Shown: piece by piece, positions 1 through 8,574 of the stretch
Position numbering within the stretch: the stretch's first letter is position 1
How the letters are laid out: each line of letters starts with the position of its first letter
Assembly (NCBI RefSeq): GCF_018860585.1
Contig: NZ_JAHKPR010000025.1
Location: 56,061 to 90,893 of the forward strand
Reading direction: 5' to 3'
DNA: 34,833 nt
Source: Colwellia sp. E2M01
Lineage (GTDB): Bacteria > Pseudomonadota > Gammaproteobacteria > Enterobacterales > Alteromonadaceae
The notes under the pieces: model-generated
The model's database searches: none
Told to the model about the DNA's origin: nothing
What the model saw: only the letters and a program-made list of their open reading frames with translations
Program-made: the position numbers and the translations under genes

Positions 1-52
1 AACGGACTTGGTATAAGTTAAGCTCCTGACTTCTATAAAAGAGGATAATACT

Positions 53-472
53 ATGTGGACTCAAACTGAATTAACGTTAAAAGCAAGAAAACGTGGGTTT
101 CACTTAATTACTGACGAAATACTCTGTCAATTACCTGAATTAAGCCAAGTCAATTGCGGTATTTTACACGTATTTATTAAGCACTCTTCCGCTTCCATTA
201 CCTTAAATGAGAATGCCGATCCAACCGTTAGAGCAGATATGGAAGCGCATTTTAATCACTTTGTACCAGAGCGCGCGCCTTATTATCAGCACACCTACGA
301 AGGTGACGATGATATGCCAGCTCATATTAAGGCCAGTTTACTGGGAAATAGTTTGAGCTTACCCATTAGCAACGGACAATTGAATATTGGAATTTGGCAA
401 GGTATTTACCTAGGTGAGCATAGAAATCACGCAGGAAGCAGAACACTCGTTGTTACGATTAACGGAGAATAA
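53..472 (+). CDS. yjbQ: YjbQ/UPF0047 family protein
   Basis: Small cytosolic protein of the UPF0047/YjbQ family. Some members show weak thiamine-phosphate synthase activity, but the physiological role is unsettled. The 139 residues match the family's usual length of about 140. Conserved motifs are visible: HSSASITLNEN (44-54), the acidic EGDDDMPAHIK (83-93) and the C-terminal WQGIYLGEHR (115-124). His and Asp/Glu residues in these motifs probably form the metal or phosphate site. In most relatives the residue before WQG is Thr; here it is Ile. The ATG follows a good ribosome binding site (GAGG at 41-44). The gene is transcribed toward dnaB, from which it is separated by about 650 bp of repeats. 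Family assignment is secure; function is not. Confidence 0.9.
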   Translation: MWTQTELTLKARKRGFHLITDEILCQLPELSQVNCGILHVFIKHSSASITLNENADPTVRADMEAHFNHFVPERAPYYQHTYEGDDDMPAHIKASLLGNSLSLPISNGQLNIGIWQGIYLGEHRNHAGSRTLVVTINGE

Positions 473-510
473 ATCTTTTATTAATTTAATAATAAAGCTC
501 AAAATTAACA

Positions 511-612
511 TGTCATTCCCGAAGTCACTTGTTGGGAATTTATCAGTATCAAACAAGGTATATTTTCGAAAATTAAAAACTGGATCCCCGACAAGACACC
601 TCGGGGATGACG
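511..612. repeat. REP-like palindromic intergenic element
   Basis: About 100 bp with two hairpins and complementary ends. The right hairpin has a perfect 8-bp stem, ATCCCCGA (584-591) with TCGGGGAT (601-608), around a 9-nt loop. The left pairs ATTCCC (515-520) with GGGAAT (534-539). The outer ends (TCATTCCCGA and TCGGGGATGA) are also nearly complementary, so the whole unit can fold as one imperfect palindrome. The composition is more GC-rich than its flanks. It resembles dispersed palindromic units common in proteobacterial genomes, and copies elsewhere in this genome are expected but could not be checked. Lying just after yjbQ, it could also act as an mRNA 3' end. Confidence 0.7.
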
Positions 613-690
613 GTGAGAAGTTAGCCGCCCAACGTTAATTTAAAAGTAACTCTGCTTTTAAATAGTTGATAAGTATGAACCGAAATAAAA

Positions 691-1076
691 TTCAGCTTTA
701 AATTGTATACTGCAAGTTAATGAAAAAGCACAGGGTTGACGGTAGTCAATGAGCAAGTATCTAGTCTCTTATCCAAATAAACTTATGCCAAATGATATTC
801 AGCTTTAAATTGAATGCTTCAAGTTAAAGGAGAAAGCACGGAGTTGACGATAGTCAATGAGCAAGCATAAATCTCTTATCCAAATCAACTTATGCCAAAT
901 GATATTCAGCTTTAAATTGTATGACTCAATTTCAAGGAAATAGCACGGAGTTGATGATAGTCAATGAGCAAGTATCTTGTCTCTTATCCAAATCAACTTA
1001 TGCCAAATGATATTCAGCTTTAAATTGAATGCTTCAAGTTAAAGGAGAAAGCACGGAGTTGACGTTAGTCAATGAG
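691..1076. repeat. 107-bp tandem repeat, about 3.6 copies
   Basis: Direct repeat with starts at 691, 798, 905 and 1013 (periods 107, 107 and 108); the fourth copy stops after about 64 bp. Each unit starts TTCAGCTTTAAATTG and contains a small dyad, TTGAC-N4-GTCAA, followed by TGAG. The arms are intact in copies 1, 2 and 4; copy 3 has TTGAT, which still pairs as G-U in RNA. Copies 2 and 4 are almost identical over their shared part, while copies 1 and 3 share other variants, so the array may have grown by duplicating a two-unit block. I saw no convincing ORF. It occupies the 3' side of both yjbQ and dnaB, which converge here. Confidence 0.9.
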
Positions 1077-1127
1077 TACTTTCGACGAATAAATTGATGC
1101 GTACAATGACAAGATGAATGTTATTTT

Positions 1128-2582
1128 TTAGTCTTCTTCTAAAACATGCGGCCCTGCGTAATTATCAAAGCGCGAGTACTTACCTTGGAAAGTAAGCGGT
1201 ACTCTACCAATCGGTCCATTACGCTGTTTACCAATAATAATCTCTGCCATGCCTTTAAATTCACTGTCATCGTGATAAACCTCATCACGGTAAATAAACA
1301 TGATTAAATCGGCATCCTGCTCTATTGAACCCGACTCACGTAAATCTGAGTTAATTGGACGTTTATCACTACGTTGCTCTAGACCACGGTTTAACTGAGA
1401 AAGTGCCACTACTGGCACTTGTAGCTCTTTCGCTAAGGCTTTGAGTGAGCGTGATATTTCGGCAATTTCTAAAGTACGGTTATCGGAAAATTGTGGTGCG
1501 CGCATTAATTGAAGGTAATCAATCATGATTAAACTGATACCGCCGTGATCACGATGAATACGACGTGCTCTTGATCTAACCTCGGTAGGCGTTAAACCTG
1601 CGGCATCATCAATAAACATTTTGCCTTTTTCCATGAGTAAGCCCATGGTTGACGATAAACGCGCCCAATCTTCATCTTCTAATTGACCAGTACGAATTTT
1701 AGTTTGGTCAATTCGACCAAGAGATGCGAGCATTCTCATCATGATTTGATCTGACGGCATCTCTAAACTGAAGATTAATGCGGGATGATCTTGGGTCATA
1801 GCCGCATGCTCTGCCAAGTTCATCGCGAAGGTTGTTTTACCCATAGAAGGACGAGCAGCAACAATAATCAAATCAGATTTTTGTAAACCTGCAGTCATTT
1901 TATCTAAATCGGCATAACCGCTTGGAACACCGGTAACACCACCTGATGGCGCTGCACAAAGTTTCTCAATACGATCGACGGTTTTTTCTAACACCGAGTT
2001 AAGACTTTCGGGACCTTCGTTTTTACTGGCGCGTTTTTCTGCGATGGCAAAAACTTTAGTTTCGGCAAAATCAAGTAAGTCAGCACTGGTGCGCCCTTGC
2101 GTGTCGTAACCGGCTTCGGCAATTTCATTGGCAACACTTATCATTTCACGCGTAACTGCACGTTCACGCACAATGTCAGCATAAGCAGTAATGTTCGCCG
2201 CACTTGGCGTGTTTTTCATCATCTCTGCGAGATAAACAAAACCACCTGCGTCATCAAGTTTTTGATCGTTTTCTAGCCCTTCAGACAAGGTAATTAAATC
2301 AACAGGCTCGCCTAACTCAATTAATGCACCAATGGTTTCAAAAATAAGGCGATGAGAGCGACTGTAAAAATCTGCCGCCACTACTTTTTCCGCAACACGA
2401 TCCCAAGTTTCATTATCAAGTAACAAACCACCTAATACTGACTGCTCAGCTTCTAATGAATGTGGCGGTACTTTTAATTCATCAATTTGCTTATCTTTCA
2501 TGAAGTCTTGATTTTTGGAAAACTGTCGATCTTTGGAAAACTTTCGATCATTGGAAAATTCACGCGGCTTTTGTTCTGCCAT
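1128..2582 (-). CDS. dnaB: Replicative DNA helicase DnaB
   Basis: Hexameric 5'-3' helicase that unwinds DNA at the replication fork and recruits primase. At 484 residues it is slightly longer than E. coli DnaB (471). The N-terminal domain starts near KVPPHSLEAEQSVLGG (37-52). A linker follows, then the RecA-like ATPase domain with Walker A ARPSMGKT (243-250), Walker B LIMIDYLQL (351-359) and the LSQLNRGLEQR block (394-404). The extra length lies in the first 35 residues, a charged tail with three near-copies of a six-residue unit (FSNDRK, FSKDRQ, FSKNQD). The ATG has a TAAGGT-type ribosome binding site. It lies downstream of rpmE on the same strand, but a terminator separates them. In many relatives dnaB follows rplI; rplI is not here. 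Confidence 0.97.
   Translation of the reverse strand: MAEQKPREFSNDRKFSKDRQFSKNQDFMKDKQIDELKVPPHSLEAEQSVLGGLLLDNETWDRVAEKVVAADFYSRSHRLIFETIGALIELGEPVDLITLSEGLENDQKLDDAGGFVYLAEMMKNTPSAANITAYADIVRERAVTREMISVANEIAEAGYDTQGRTSADLLDFAETKVFAIAEKRASKNEGPESLNSVLEKTVDRIEKLCAAPSGGVTGVPSGYADLDKMTAGLQKSDLIIVAARPSMGKTTFAMNLAEHAAMTQDHPALIFSLEMPSDQIMMRMLASLGRIDQTKIRTGQLEDEDWARLSSTMGLLMEKGKMFIDDAAGLTPTEVRSRARRIHRDHGGISLIMIDYLQLMRAPQFSDNRTLEIAEISRSLKALAKELQVPVVALSQLNRGLEQRSDKRPINSDLRESGSIEQDADLIMFIYRDEVYHDDSEFKGMAEIIIGKQRNGPIGRVPLTFQGKYSRFDNYAGPHVLEED
2514..2567 (-). repeat. 18-bp repeat x3 inside the dnaB start
   Basis: Three in-frame 18-bp units around TTTGGAAAA on the plus strand (starts near 2514, 2532 and 2550). 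They encode the repeated F-S-[NK]-[DN]-[RQ]-[KQD] hexapeptide, residues 9-26 of DnaB. The period keeps the reading frame, so copy number could change without inactivating the protein. Confidence 0.75.
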
Positions 2583-2789
2583 TACCTTAACCCTACTCTT
2601 ACTATGTTCTGCTATATCATCATACTCATCAACATTATTCCTGCATTTATCACGAAAAAACGCATTTAATAAGGACTTTATTGAGTATGTAAAAAGGACT
2701 GTTAATGTAGCAGAAATTGTCTAACTCTAATATAAGAGATTAACTTAAAAAATAAATTCCCTGACTAAACAGAACTAAATTTTAGACAT

Positions 2790-2817
2790 AAAAAAAGCGC
2801 CATCAGGCGCTTTTTTT
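2790..2817 (-). terminator. Intrinsic terminator after rpmE
   Basis: Stem AGCGCC (2796-2801) / GGCGCT (2806-2811) with loop ATCA, flanked by A and T runs on both sides, so it can act on either strand. It lies 26 bp beyond the rpmE stop codon and should separate rpmE transcription from dnaB. Confidence 0.9.
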
Positions 2818-2843
2818 CACGTTTTTCTACTAGCAAGAAGTGA

Positions 2844-3056
2844 TTACTTCTTGCTAAGAGCAGCAAAACGTTTGTTGAATTTATCAACACGACCACCGGT
2901 CTCAGCAGCTTTCTGCTTACCAGTGTAGAACGGGTGACAAGAAGAACATACGTCTAAGTGAATGTCTTTACCTGCTGTAGAGCGAGTAGTAATAACATTG
3001 CCACAAGAACAAGTTGCTTTGAACTCAACATAATTAGGATGGATATCTTTTTTCAT
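2844..3056 (-). CDS. rpmE: 50S ribosomal protein L31 (zinc-binding type)
   Basis: Component of the large ribosomal subunit at the bridge to the small subunit. The 70-residue protein starts MKKDIHPNY and carries all four zinc ligands of the C+ form: Cys16, Cys18, Cys37 and Cys40 (CSCGN and CSSCHPF). This is the form used under zinc-replete conditions. An open frame continues 40 codons further upstream, but that extension does not resemble L31. The chosen ATG at 3056 has a good AGAGGT ribosome binding site. The gene is divergent from priA, as in E. coli. A short hairpin abuts the ribosome binding site and may be regulatory. Confidence 0.97.
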   Translation of the reverse strand: MKKDIHPNYVEFKATCSCGNVITTRSTAGKDIHLDVCSSCHPFYTGKQKAAETGGRVDKFNKRFAALSKK

Positions 3057-3371
3057 GGGGACCTCTATCTCTATTTTAGAGAAATTGGGCGCATCGCCAC
3101 TTAGCCATTTACTTATTGTATAGATAATTAGGGTTTTCTTAGTTGAAAACTCACTAACTTCTAACTGAAATGCCAAGCACCATACGAAGTTAAAATTAAT
3201 GGTGGCGAATAGTAAAGGATAGCTTGCTTAACTGCAACATAAATCAACATAAATGGCTTAAAAAATCTCGAAATTTCATTATTTATAAAGAAAGCGTGAT
3301 TGTTACTTGGCAGTAATGCTTTGGGTTGGCAAAATGGTACTAATTATTATTTACCATGATCTGCTATTTAC
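3057..3371. other. Divergent intergenic region rpmE / priA
   Basis: 315 bp holding the divergent promoters. Apart from the rpmE leader hairpin, the only candidate signal is a loose plus-strand pair, TTGGCA followed after 16 bp by TATTTA near 3350, ahead of priA. It is too weak to annotate firmly. No small gene was recognised. Confidence 0.5.
3062..3082 (-). promoter_or_regulatory. Leader hairpin next to the rpmE ribosome binding site
   Basis: TCTCTA (3068-3073) and TAGAGA (3077-3082) form a perfect 6-bp stem directly beside the AGAGGT ribosome binding site (about 3062-3067) of rpmE. Several ribosomal protein mRNAs carry leader structures bound by their own product. Whether L31 binds here is only a guess. 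Confidence 0.4.
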
Positions 3372-5642
3372 GTGTCTGAACCAAACACTGAACAAAACAC
3401 TAAACTAGCCTCTGCGCCAAACGTTGAGCAAAAAACAGGGCAATATATTCAAGTAGCTATTCCTGTTCCTATGCGGCAGTTATTTACTTACCGAGTTCCT
3501 GACGAGTTAACTTCGCCAGCGATTAAAATAGGTGAGCGAGTTGCTGTGTCTTTTGGTTCACGTAAAGTTATCGGTATTGTAATAGACCCACAAGCAGCGT
3601 GTGATTTTGATCCCAGTAAAGTAAAAAGCATCGCTGAACGTTTAAATGATAACTTTAATTTAAGTCAGTCATTGGTTAGCTTTTTACAGTTATGCGCTAA
3701 ATATTATCACCATCCCGTTGGCGATGTATTTCAACAAGCCTTACCTATTTTACTAAGAAAAATTGAAAATATCACTTTAACACCGCCCATGGTTTGGCAA
3801 ACTAAAACCCTTGATGATGATAAAAAATTGCTTATAACCGCTTTAGAGAAAAAAGCTAAAAAGCAATTAAATCTATATCAAATAATTAATAGTCATCATG
3901 GAATTAGTTGGGTTGAACTGCGTACGCTAGGTTATAGCAAGGCGCAACTTAACGCCCTAGAAAATAAAGCACTAATTGAAGAAGTAGAACAGGCTTCTAC
4001 TGAGTTTACTTGGCAAGACGACACCTTAAATCAAAATAATAGATTACTGCTTTCCAGTGAACAGGCCATTATTGTTAGCGCCATTAATCATTCTTTAGGT
4101 AAGTTTTCTTGTCACTTAATTGATGGTGTAACCGGTAGTGGAAAAACCGAAGTTTACCTACAAGCTATGGAAGCTGTACTTGCCAATAATCGACAGGTAT
4201 TAGTTATAGTGCCCGAAATCGGGCTAACGCCACAAACCCTTGACCGCTTTGAGCAACGCTTTAATGTCCCTATTGCCCTGCACCACTCAGGGTTAAATGA
4301 TAAAGAGCGCCTAGCTACTTGGTTAAGTGCACAGCAAGGTAGTGCCGCTATTATTATTGGTACTCGCTCTGCTATTTTTACGCCCTTGCATCGCCTCGGT
4401 TTAATTATTATTGATGAAGAGCATGATTCATCATTAAAACAACAAGACAGTTTTCGCTACCACGGGCGCGATATGGCCATTTTACGTGCCAGACAACTTA
4501 ATATTCCTATTGTATTAGGTAGCGCTACGCCTAGCTTTGAATCACTACACAATGCTTTGTCAGGAAAATATAACTACCACCAATTACATAATCGTGCAGG
4601 TAAAAGTAATAAAGCCAAAATTGCATTAATTGATATGAACCAACAGCAAGTTGAACTTGGTTTATCTGGCACGCTGAAGCATGAAATGAAACAAACCTTG
4701 GCTCGTGGTGAACAGGTTTTATTATTTTTAAACCGACGCGGTTATGCGCCAGCAATAAACTGCCAAGAATGTCATTGGATTGCAGATTGTCAACGTTGTG
4801 ATAAACCTTACACCTTGCATCAAAAGCAAGGGCTGTTAATTTGTCATCATTGCGGCAGCCAAAAACGTATCCCACCACAATGTCCAAGTTGTGGCAGTGT
4901 CCGTATTGCACCGTTAGGTCAAGGAACTGAGCAATTAGAATCTCGTCTTGAAGAATTATTTCCTGATAATTCTATTGTGCGTATCGACAGAGACAGTACC
5001 CGTAAAAAAGGTGAGCTTGCTAAATTATTGCAAGAAGTGAGTGACAAAAAACATCAACTACTCGTTGGTACACAAATGCTTGCCAAGGGTCATCACTTCC
5101 CTGATGTTACCTTAGTCGCTGTATTAGATGTTGACGGCGCGTTATTTAGTTTTGATTTTCGCGCTAGCGAGCAAATGGCGCAATTACTTATTCAAGTTGC
5201 GGGTCGTGCAGGACGTGCCAGTAAACCCGGAAAAGTATTAATACAAAGTAATTTTGTTGACCATCCATTATTACAAGATTTAGTGCACAATGGTTACCAT
5301 CATTTTGCTCATCAAGCTTTAACCGAGCGTAAACAAGCATTATTACCACCTTTTACTTTTCAAGCACTACTGCGCGCTGATGCAAACTACCCCTCATATC
5401 CTGATAAATTTTTACGTGAATTAACCGTTAATAGAATCGATGGCTGTGAGTTTGCAGGGCCAGTTCCTGCAGCAATGGAGAAAAAAGCCGGTAAATTTAG
5501 GTATCATTTAATTATCCAAGCTAAATCACGAAATGAATTACATCGCGGCATATTGCAATTACTTGCGCAAATACCGAGTAATCAATGGTTAAACAAAATA
5601 CGTTGGAGTTTAGATATTGATCCCATTGACCTTAATTGGTAG
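3372..5642 (+). CDS. priA: Primosomal protein N' (replication restart helicase PriA)
   Basis: 3'-5' helicase that recognises stalled forks and D-loops and reloads DnaB through PriB/DnaT. At 756 residues it is near the E. coli length (732), with a slightly longer N-terminus. The 3' DNA-binding domain starts at about residue 25 (YIQVAIPVPMRQLFTYRVP). Walker A GVTGSGKT is at 252-259 and the DEEH box at 348-351. Eight cysteines for two structural zincs lie at 464, 467, 473, 476, 491, 494, 504 and 507. The second helicase lobe includes GTQMLAKGHHFP. The start is a GTG without a strong ribosome binding site, chosen because the next in-frame Met (residue 34) lies inside the conserved domain. Its divergence from rpmE and the following ftsN match E. 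coli, except that cytR is absent. Confidence 0.97.
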   Translation: MSEPNTEQNTKLASAPNVEQKTGQYIQVAIPVPMRQLFTYRVPDELTSPAIKIGERVAVSFGSRKVIGIVIDPQAACDFDPSKVKSIAERLNDNFNLSQSLVSFLQLCAKYYHHPVGDVFQQALPILLRKIENITLTPPMVWQTKTLDDDKKLLITALEKKAKKQLNLYQIINSHHGISWVELRTLGYSKAQLNALENKALIEEVEQASTEFTWQDDTLNQNNRLLLSSEQAIIVSAINHSLGKFSCHLIDGVTGSGKTEVYLQAMEAVLANNRQVLVIVPEIGLTPQTLDRFEQRFNVPIALHHSGLNDKERLATWLSAQQGSAAIIIGTRSAIFTPLHRLGLIIIDEEHDSSLKQQDSFRYHGRDMAILRARQLNIPIVLGSATPSFESLHNALSGKYNYHQLHNRAGKSNKAKIALIDMNQQQVELGLSGTLKHEMKQTLARGEQVLLFLNRRGYAPAINCQECHWIADCQRCDKPYTLHQKQGLLICHHCGSQKRIPPQCPSCGSVRIAPLGQGTEQLESRLEELFPDNSIVRIDRDSTRKKGELAKLLQEVSDKKHQLLVGTQMLAKGHHFPDVTLVAVLDVDGALFSFDFRASEQMAQLLIQVAGRAGRASKPGKVLIQSNFVDHPLLQDLVHNGYHHFAHQALTERKQALLPPFTFQALLRADANYPSYPDKFLRELTVNRIDGCEFAGPVPAAMEKKAGKFRYHLIIQAKSRNELHRGILQLLAQIPSNQWLNKIRWSLDIDPIDLNW

Positions 5643-5759
5643 GCAATATTAAATATCAGCCGTAACAATTGCTTATAAAAAGCTATTAGGTATTCGTATT
5701 TTTTTTTACTCAGCTCGGTTACACTAGCTGAAATTTTTCCGTAATAACCCTTATTTTCT

Positions 5760-6353
5760 ATGGCTAACCAAGATTATATTTCCCGTACACCTCCCAAAAA
5801 GAAACCAAATAAACGTAGAGGCAAAGCTGCACCTAAAAAAGCAGGTAAGAATACTCATGGTACACCTTTAAAGGTAAAATTAATTAGCTTATTAATACTC
5901 ATATTAATAAGCGCTTTTGCCTATGGTTTATGGTCGTTAAAAACAGATCCTGAGACTAAAAATCCTCTAAAAATGCCCGTAAAAGTTAAAGAGAGTACTC
6001 AAACACCTAATAAAGAAAAAGCGTTACCTGCACCACCAAAAGAAAAGTGGACTTATGTTAAAGACCTAGAAAACCAAGAAATTGAAGTAGGTGAATATAA
6101 AGTTGAAGATAAAGGTCCTTATCAAATGCAATGTGGCTCTTTCAGATCACAAGAACAAGCCAACACTTTAAAAGCACGCATTGCTTTTGCGGGTATTGAG
6201 TCGCAAGTAAGATCTGCCAAAGGTAGTAATGGCACTTGGTACAAGGTTATTTTAGGGCCTTACAAACGTAAACGAGAAGCCGAGAAAGACAAGCATACTT
6301 TAAGGCGTAAAAGTAATAACATTAATGGTTGCCAAATTTGGGGCTGGCGATAA
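5760..6353 (+). CDS. ftsN: Cell division protein FtsN, short form
   Basis: Late divisome protein that triggers septal peptidoglycan synthesis through FtsA and FtsQLB/FtsWI. A basic cytoplasmic tail contains DYISR (5-9), equivalent to the FtsA-binding motif near the E. coli N-terminus. One membrane helix lies at about 39-60. The periplasmic segment EKWTYVKDLENQE (95-107) matches the E. coli essential (E) domain, ERWRYIKELESRQ. A SPOR domain that binds denuded glycan strands spans about 119-195, with Cys125 and Cys191 placed like the E. coli disulfide pair. The whole protein is only 197 residues against 319 in E. coli, because the long Gln-rich linker between E domain and SPOR is nearly gone. 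No clear ribosome binding site precedes the ATG. It lies between priA and hslV as in E. coli. Confidence 0.93.
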   Translation: MANQDYISRTPPKKKPNKRRGKAAPKKAGKNTHGTPLKVKLISLLILILISAFAYGLWSLKTDPETKNPLKMPVKVKESTQTPNKEKALPAPPKEKWTYVKDLENQEIEVGEYKVEDKGPYQMQCGSFRSQEQANTLKARIAFAGIESQVRSAKGSNGTWYKVILGPYKRKREAEKDKHTLRRKSNNINGCQIWGWR

Positions 6354-6402
6354 TATTATTCAATTAAATAACATTTCAATACGATTAAAATTGGCACAAA
6401 TC

Positions 6403-6429
6403 CTTGAAAAAACACTAAAGCCCCCAATC
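6403..6429 (+). promoter_or_regulatory. Sigma32-type heat-shock promoter of hslVU
   Basis: CTTGAA (6403-6408), a 13-bp spacer, then CCCCAATC (6422-6429). This closely matches the RpoH consensus CTTGAA-N13/17-CCCCATNT. It lies about 60 bp upstream of hslV, a known RpoH target in E. coli, and would start transcription near 6436. Confidence 0.8.
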
Positions 6430-6454
6430 ATATTAACATCAATGAATTATTAAC

Positions 6455-6471
6455 AAATCATCAGGTGATTT
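6455..6471 (+). promoter_or_regulatory. Stem-loop in the hslVU 5' leader
   Basis: AAATCA (6455-6460) and TGATTT (6466-6471) form a 6-bp stem with a 5-nt loop, between the predicted transcription start and the GAGG ribosome binding site. The E. coli hslVU leader also has a stem-loop, linked to mRNA stability. Equivalence here is inference. Confidence 0.4.
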
Positions 6472-6489
6472 GGTTTAGACGAGGTTAAT

Positions 6490-7008
6490 GTGACTACGAT
6501 TGTTTCAGTAAGACGTAATGGAAAAGTAGCTATTGGTGGTGATGGTCAAGTATCACTTGGCAACACAGTAATGAAAGGCAACGCCCGTAAAGTTCGCCGC
6601 TTATATAATGATAAAGTACTCGCTGGCTTTGCTGGTGGTACTGCTGATGCCTTCACCCTTTTTGAACGCTTTGAAAGTAAACTTGAGCAGCACCAAGGTC
6701 ACTTAACCAAAGCTGCCGTTGAGCTTGCGAAAGATTGGCGAAGTGATCGCGCATTAAGAAAACTTGAAGCTTTACTTGCTGTAGCCGATGAAACCGCATC
6801 ATTAATCATCACCGGTAACGGTGATGTTATTCAACCTGAGCATGATCTAATCGCCATTGGTAGTGGTGGTAACTTTGCCCAATCTGCGGCAACTGCTTTA
6901 TTAGAAAATACCGAATTAAGCGCCAAAGAAATAGTCGAAAAATCATTAACTATCGCTGGCAATATTTGTGTATTTACCAACCAAGAACAGACAATAGACG
7001 AGCTTTAA
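6490..7008 (+). CDS. hslV: ATP-dependent protease subunit HslV (ClpQ)
   Basis: Proteolytic subunit of the bacterial proteasome-like HslVU complex, a double hexamer that degrades misfolded and regulatory proteins fed by HslU. The 172 residues are close to the usual length. The start gives [11 protein letters not shown]; removal of Met exposes the catalytic N-terminal threonine. GDGQVSLG (18-25) and [13 protein letters not shown] further on are family hallmarks. The start is a GTG at 6490 with GAGG at 6481-6484; an out-of-frame ATG overlaps it at 6488. It is the first gene of the hslVU pair, 101 bp before hslU, behind a sigma32-type promoter. Confidence 0.97.
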   Translation: MTTIVSVRRNGKVAIGGDGQVSLGNTVMKGNARKVRRLYNDKVLAGFAGGTADAFTLFERFESKLEQHQGHLTKAAVELAKDWRSDRALRKLEALLAVADETASLIITGNGDVIQPEHDLIAIGSGGNFAQSAATALLENTELSAKEIVEKSLTIAGNICVFTNQEQTIDEL

Positions 7009-7109
7009 AAAATTTTCAGCTCTATTAGCCTAATCTTCATCAAACCCGATTTAAAATGCGATCTCAAGTTGAGTACAGACTCCTTTAGATCACAACGAGG
7101 AAATAAATA

Positions 7110-8441
7110 ATGTCATCTATGACCCCACGTGAAATTGTTCATGAATTAGATAGCCATATTGTTGGCCAAAGTGACGCTAAACGCGCTGTAGCTATCGCCC
7201 TAAGAAACCGCTGGCGTAGAATGCAGTTAGGACAAGATTTACGTAATGAAGTAACCCCAAAAAATATTTTAATGATTGGACCAACGGGTGTTGGTAAAAC
7301 TGAAATTGCACGTCGCTTAGCTAAACTTGCAAATGCGCCCTTCATTAAAGTTGAAGCAACTAAATTTACTGAAGTTGGTTATGTTGGTAAAGAAGTAGAG
7401 ACAATTATTCGCGATCTTACCGATATGGCGATTAAATTGGTAAAAGAAAGTGAGATGAACCGTGTTAAACATCTTGCTGAAGAAGCCGCTGAAGAACGTA
7501 TTTTAGATATTTTATTACCGCCAGCACGCGATACTTTTGGCAATGATGAAGAAAGTACTAACAGTAATACTCGTCAAACTTTCCGTAAAAAATTACGTGA
7601 AGGTCAATTAGACGACAAAGAAGTTGAGCTTGATTTGGCCGCACCACAAATGGGGGTTGAAATTATGGCTCCTCCAGGCATGGAAGACATGACCTCACAA
7701 TTACAAAGCATGTTCCAAAACATGTCGAGTGAAAAAACCAACAAGCGCAAGTTAAAAATTAAAGATGCGTTAAAAGCACTACAAGAAGAAGAAGCCGCTA
7801 AAATTGTTAATCATGATGATATTAAACAAAAAGCCATTGAGTCAGTTGAACAAAATGGAATTGTTTTTATTGATGAAATAGACAAAATCTGTAAACGCGC
7901 CGACCAATCTGGCGGCGGTGATGTTTCTCGTGAAGGTGTACAACGTGATTTATTACCTTTAGTTGAAGGCTCAACCGTAAGCACTAAACACGGCATGATC
8001 AAAACCGATCATATATTGTTTATCGCCTCTGGCGCTTTTCAAATGTCAAAGCCATCAGATCTTATCCCTGAACTACAAGGTCGTTTACCTATTCGTGTTG
8101 AATTAAAAGCACTCACTGCTGATGACTTTGTGCGTATTTTAACTGAGCCTTTTGCTTCATTAACCGAACAATATATTGCTTTATTGGCAACCGAAGGTGT
8201 TGCTGTAACCTTTACTGATGACGGTATAAAATCTATTGCTGATGCTGCTTGGCAAGTAAATGAAACTACTGAAAACATTGGTGCTCGCCGTTTACATACG
8301 ATGATGGAACGTTTAGTTGAAGATTTATCTTTCAATGCCGATCAACGCAGTGGTGAAACTATTAGTATTGATAAAGAATACGTAACAAAAGTATTAGGAG
8401 ATGTAATTAAAGATGAAGACTTAAGTCGATTTATTCTTTAA
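7110..8441 (+). CDS. hslU: ATP-dependent protease ATPase subunit HslU (ClpY)
   Basis: AAA+ unfoldase that caps HslV, unfolds substrates and gates the protease. Its 443 residues equal the E. coli length. Walker A is GPTGVGKT (57-64), the pore loop GYVG (90-93) and Walker B IVFIDEID (251-258). The intermediate (I) domain falls between about 110 and 240. The C-terminal tail ends LSRFIL, the segment that inserts into HslV to activate it. A good GAGG ribosome binding site precedes the ATG. It is followed, as in many marine gammaproteobacteria, by a DUF971 gene rather than menA. Confidence 0.98.
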   Translation: MSSMTPREIVHELDSHIVGQSDAKRAVAIALRNRWRRMQLGQDLRNEVTPKNILMIGPTGVGKTEIARRLAKLANAPFIKVEATKFTEVGYVGKEVETIIRDLTDMAIKLVKESEMNRVKHLAEEAAEERILDILLPPARDTFGNDEESTNSNTRQTFRKKLREGQLDDKEVELDLAAPQMGVEIMAPPGMEDMTSQLQSMFQNMSSEKTNKRKLKIKDALKALQEEEAAKIVNHDDIKQKAIESVEQNGIVFIDEIDKICKRADQSGGGDVSREGVQRDLLPLVEGSTVSTKHGMIKTDHILFIASGAFQMSKPSDLIPELQGRLPIRVELKALTADDFVRILTEPFASLTEQYIALLATEGVAVTFTDDGIKSIADAAWQVNETTENIGARRLHTMMERLVEDLSFNADQRSGETISIDKEYVTKVLGDVIKDEDLSRFIL

Positions 8442-8490
8442 TTTCATTAACCTAATTTATTACTATGCTTTAATAGTTTTGTAGTAGATT

Positions 8491-8530
8491 GAATTAAATT
8501 GAGCTGAATTAAATTAAACGAAATTAAATC
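8491..8530. repeat. Short AT-rich repeat after hslU
   Basis: Three near-copies of GAATTAAATT spaced 14-15 bp apart (starting near 8491, 8506 and 8520) between hslU and the DUF971 gene. It is simple sequence, with no evident function. Confidence 0.5.
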
Positions 8531-8574
8531 TTTTCAGATCAATTTAAGATAAAAACGTATGTAGGTTTACTCAA

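Noticed and set aside
414..638. Small ORF overlapping the yjbQ end
   Set aside because: It runs out of frame through yjbQ and then through the palindromic repeat; no coding signature.
691..1076. CRISPR array
   Set aside because: The repeats are 107 bp and directly adjacent with no unique spacers; no cas gene is in the window.
3057..3176. 40-residue N-terminal extension of L31
   Set aside because: It does not resemble L31, whose universal start is MKKxIHP, and only the inner ATG has a ribosome binding site.
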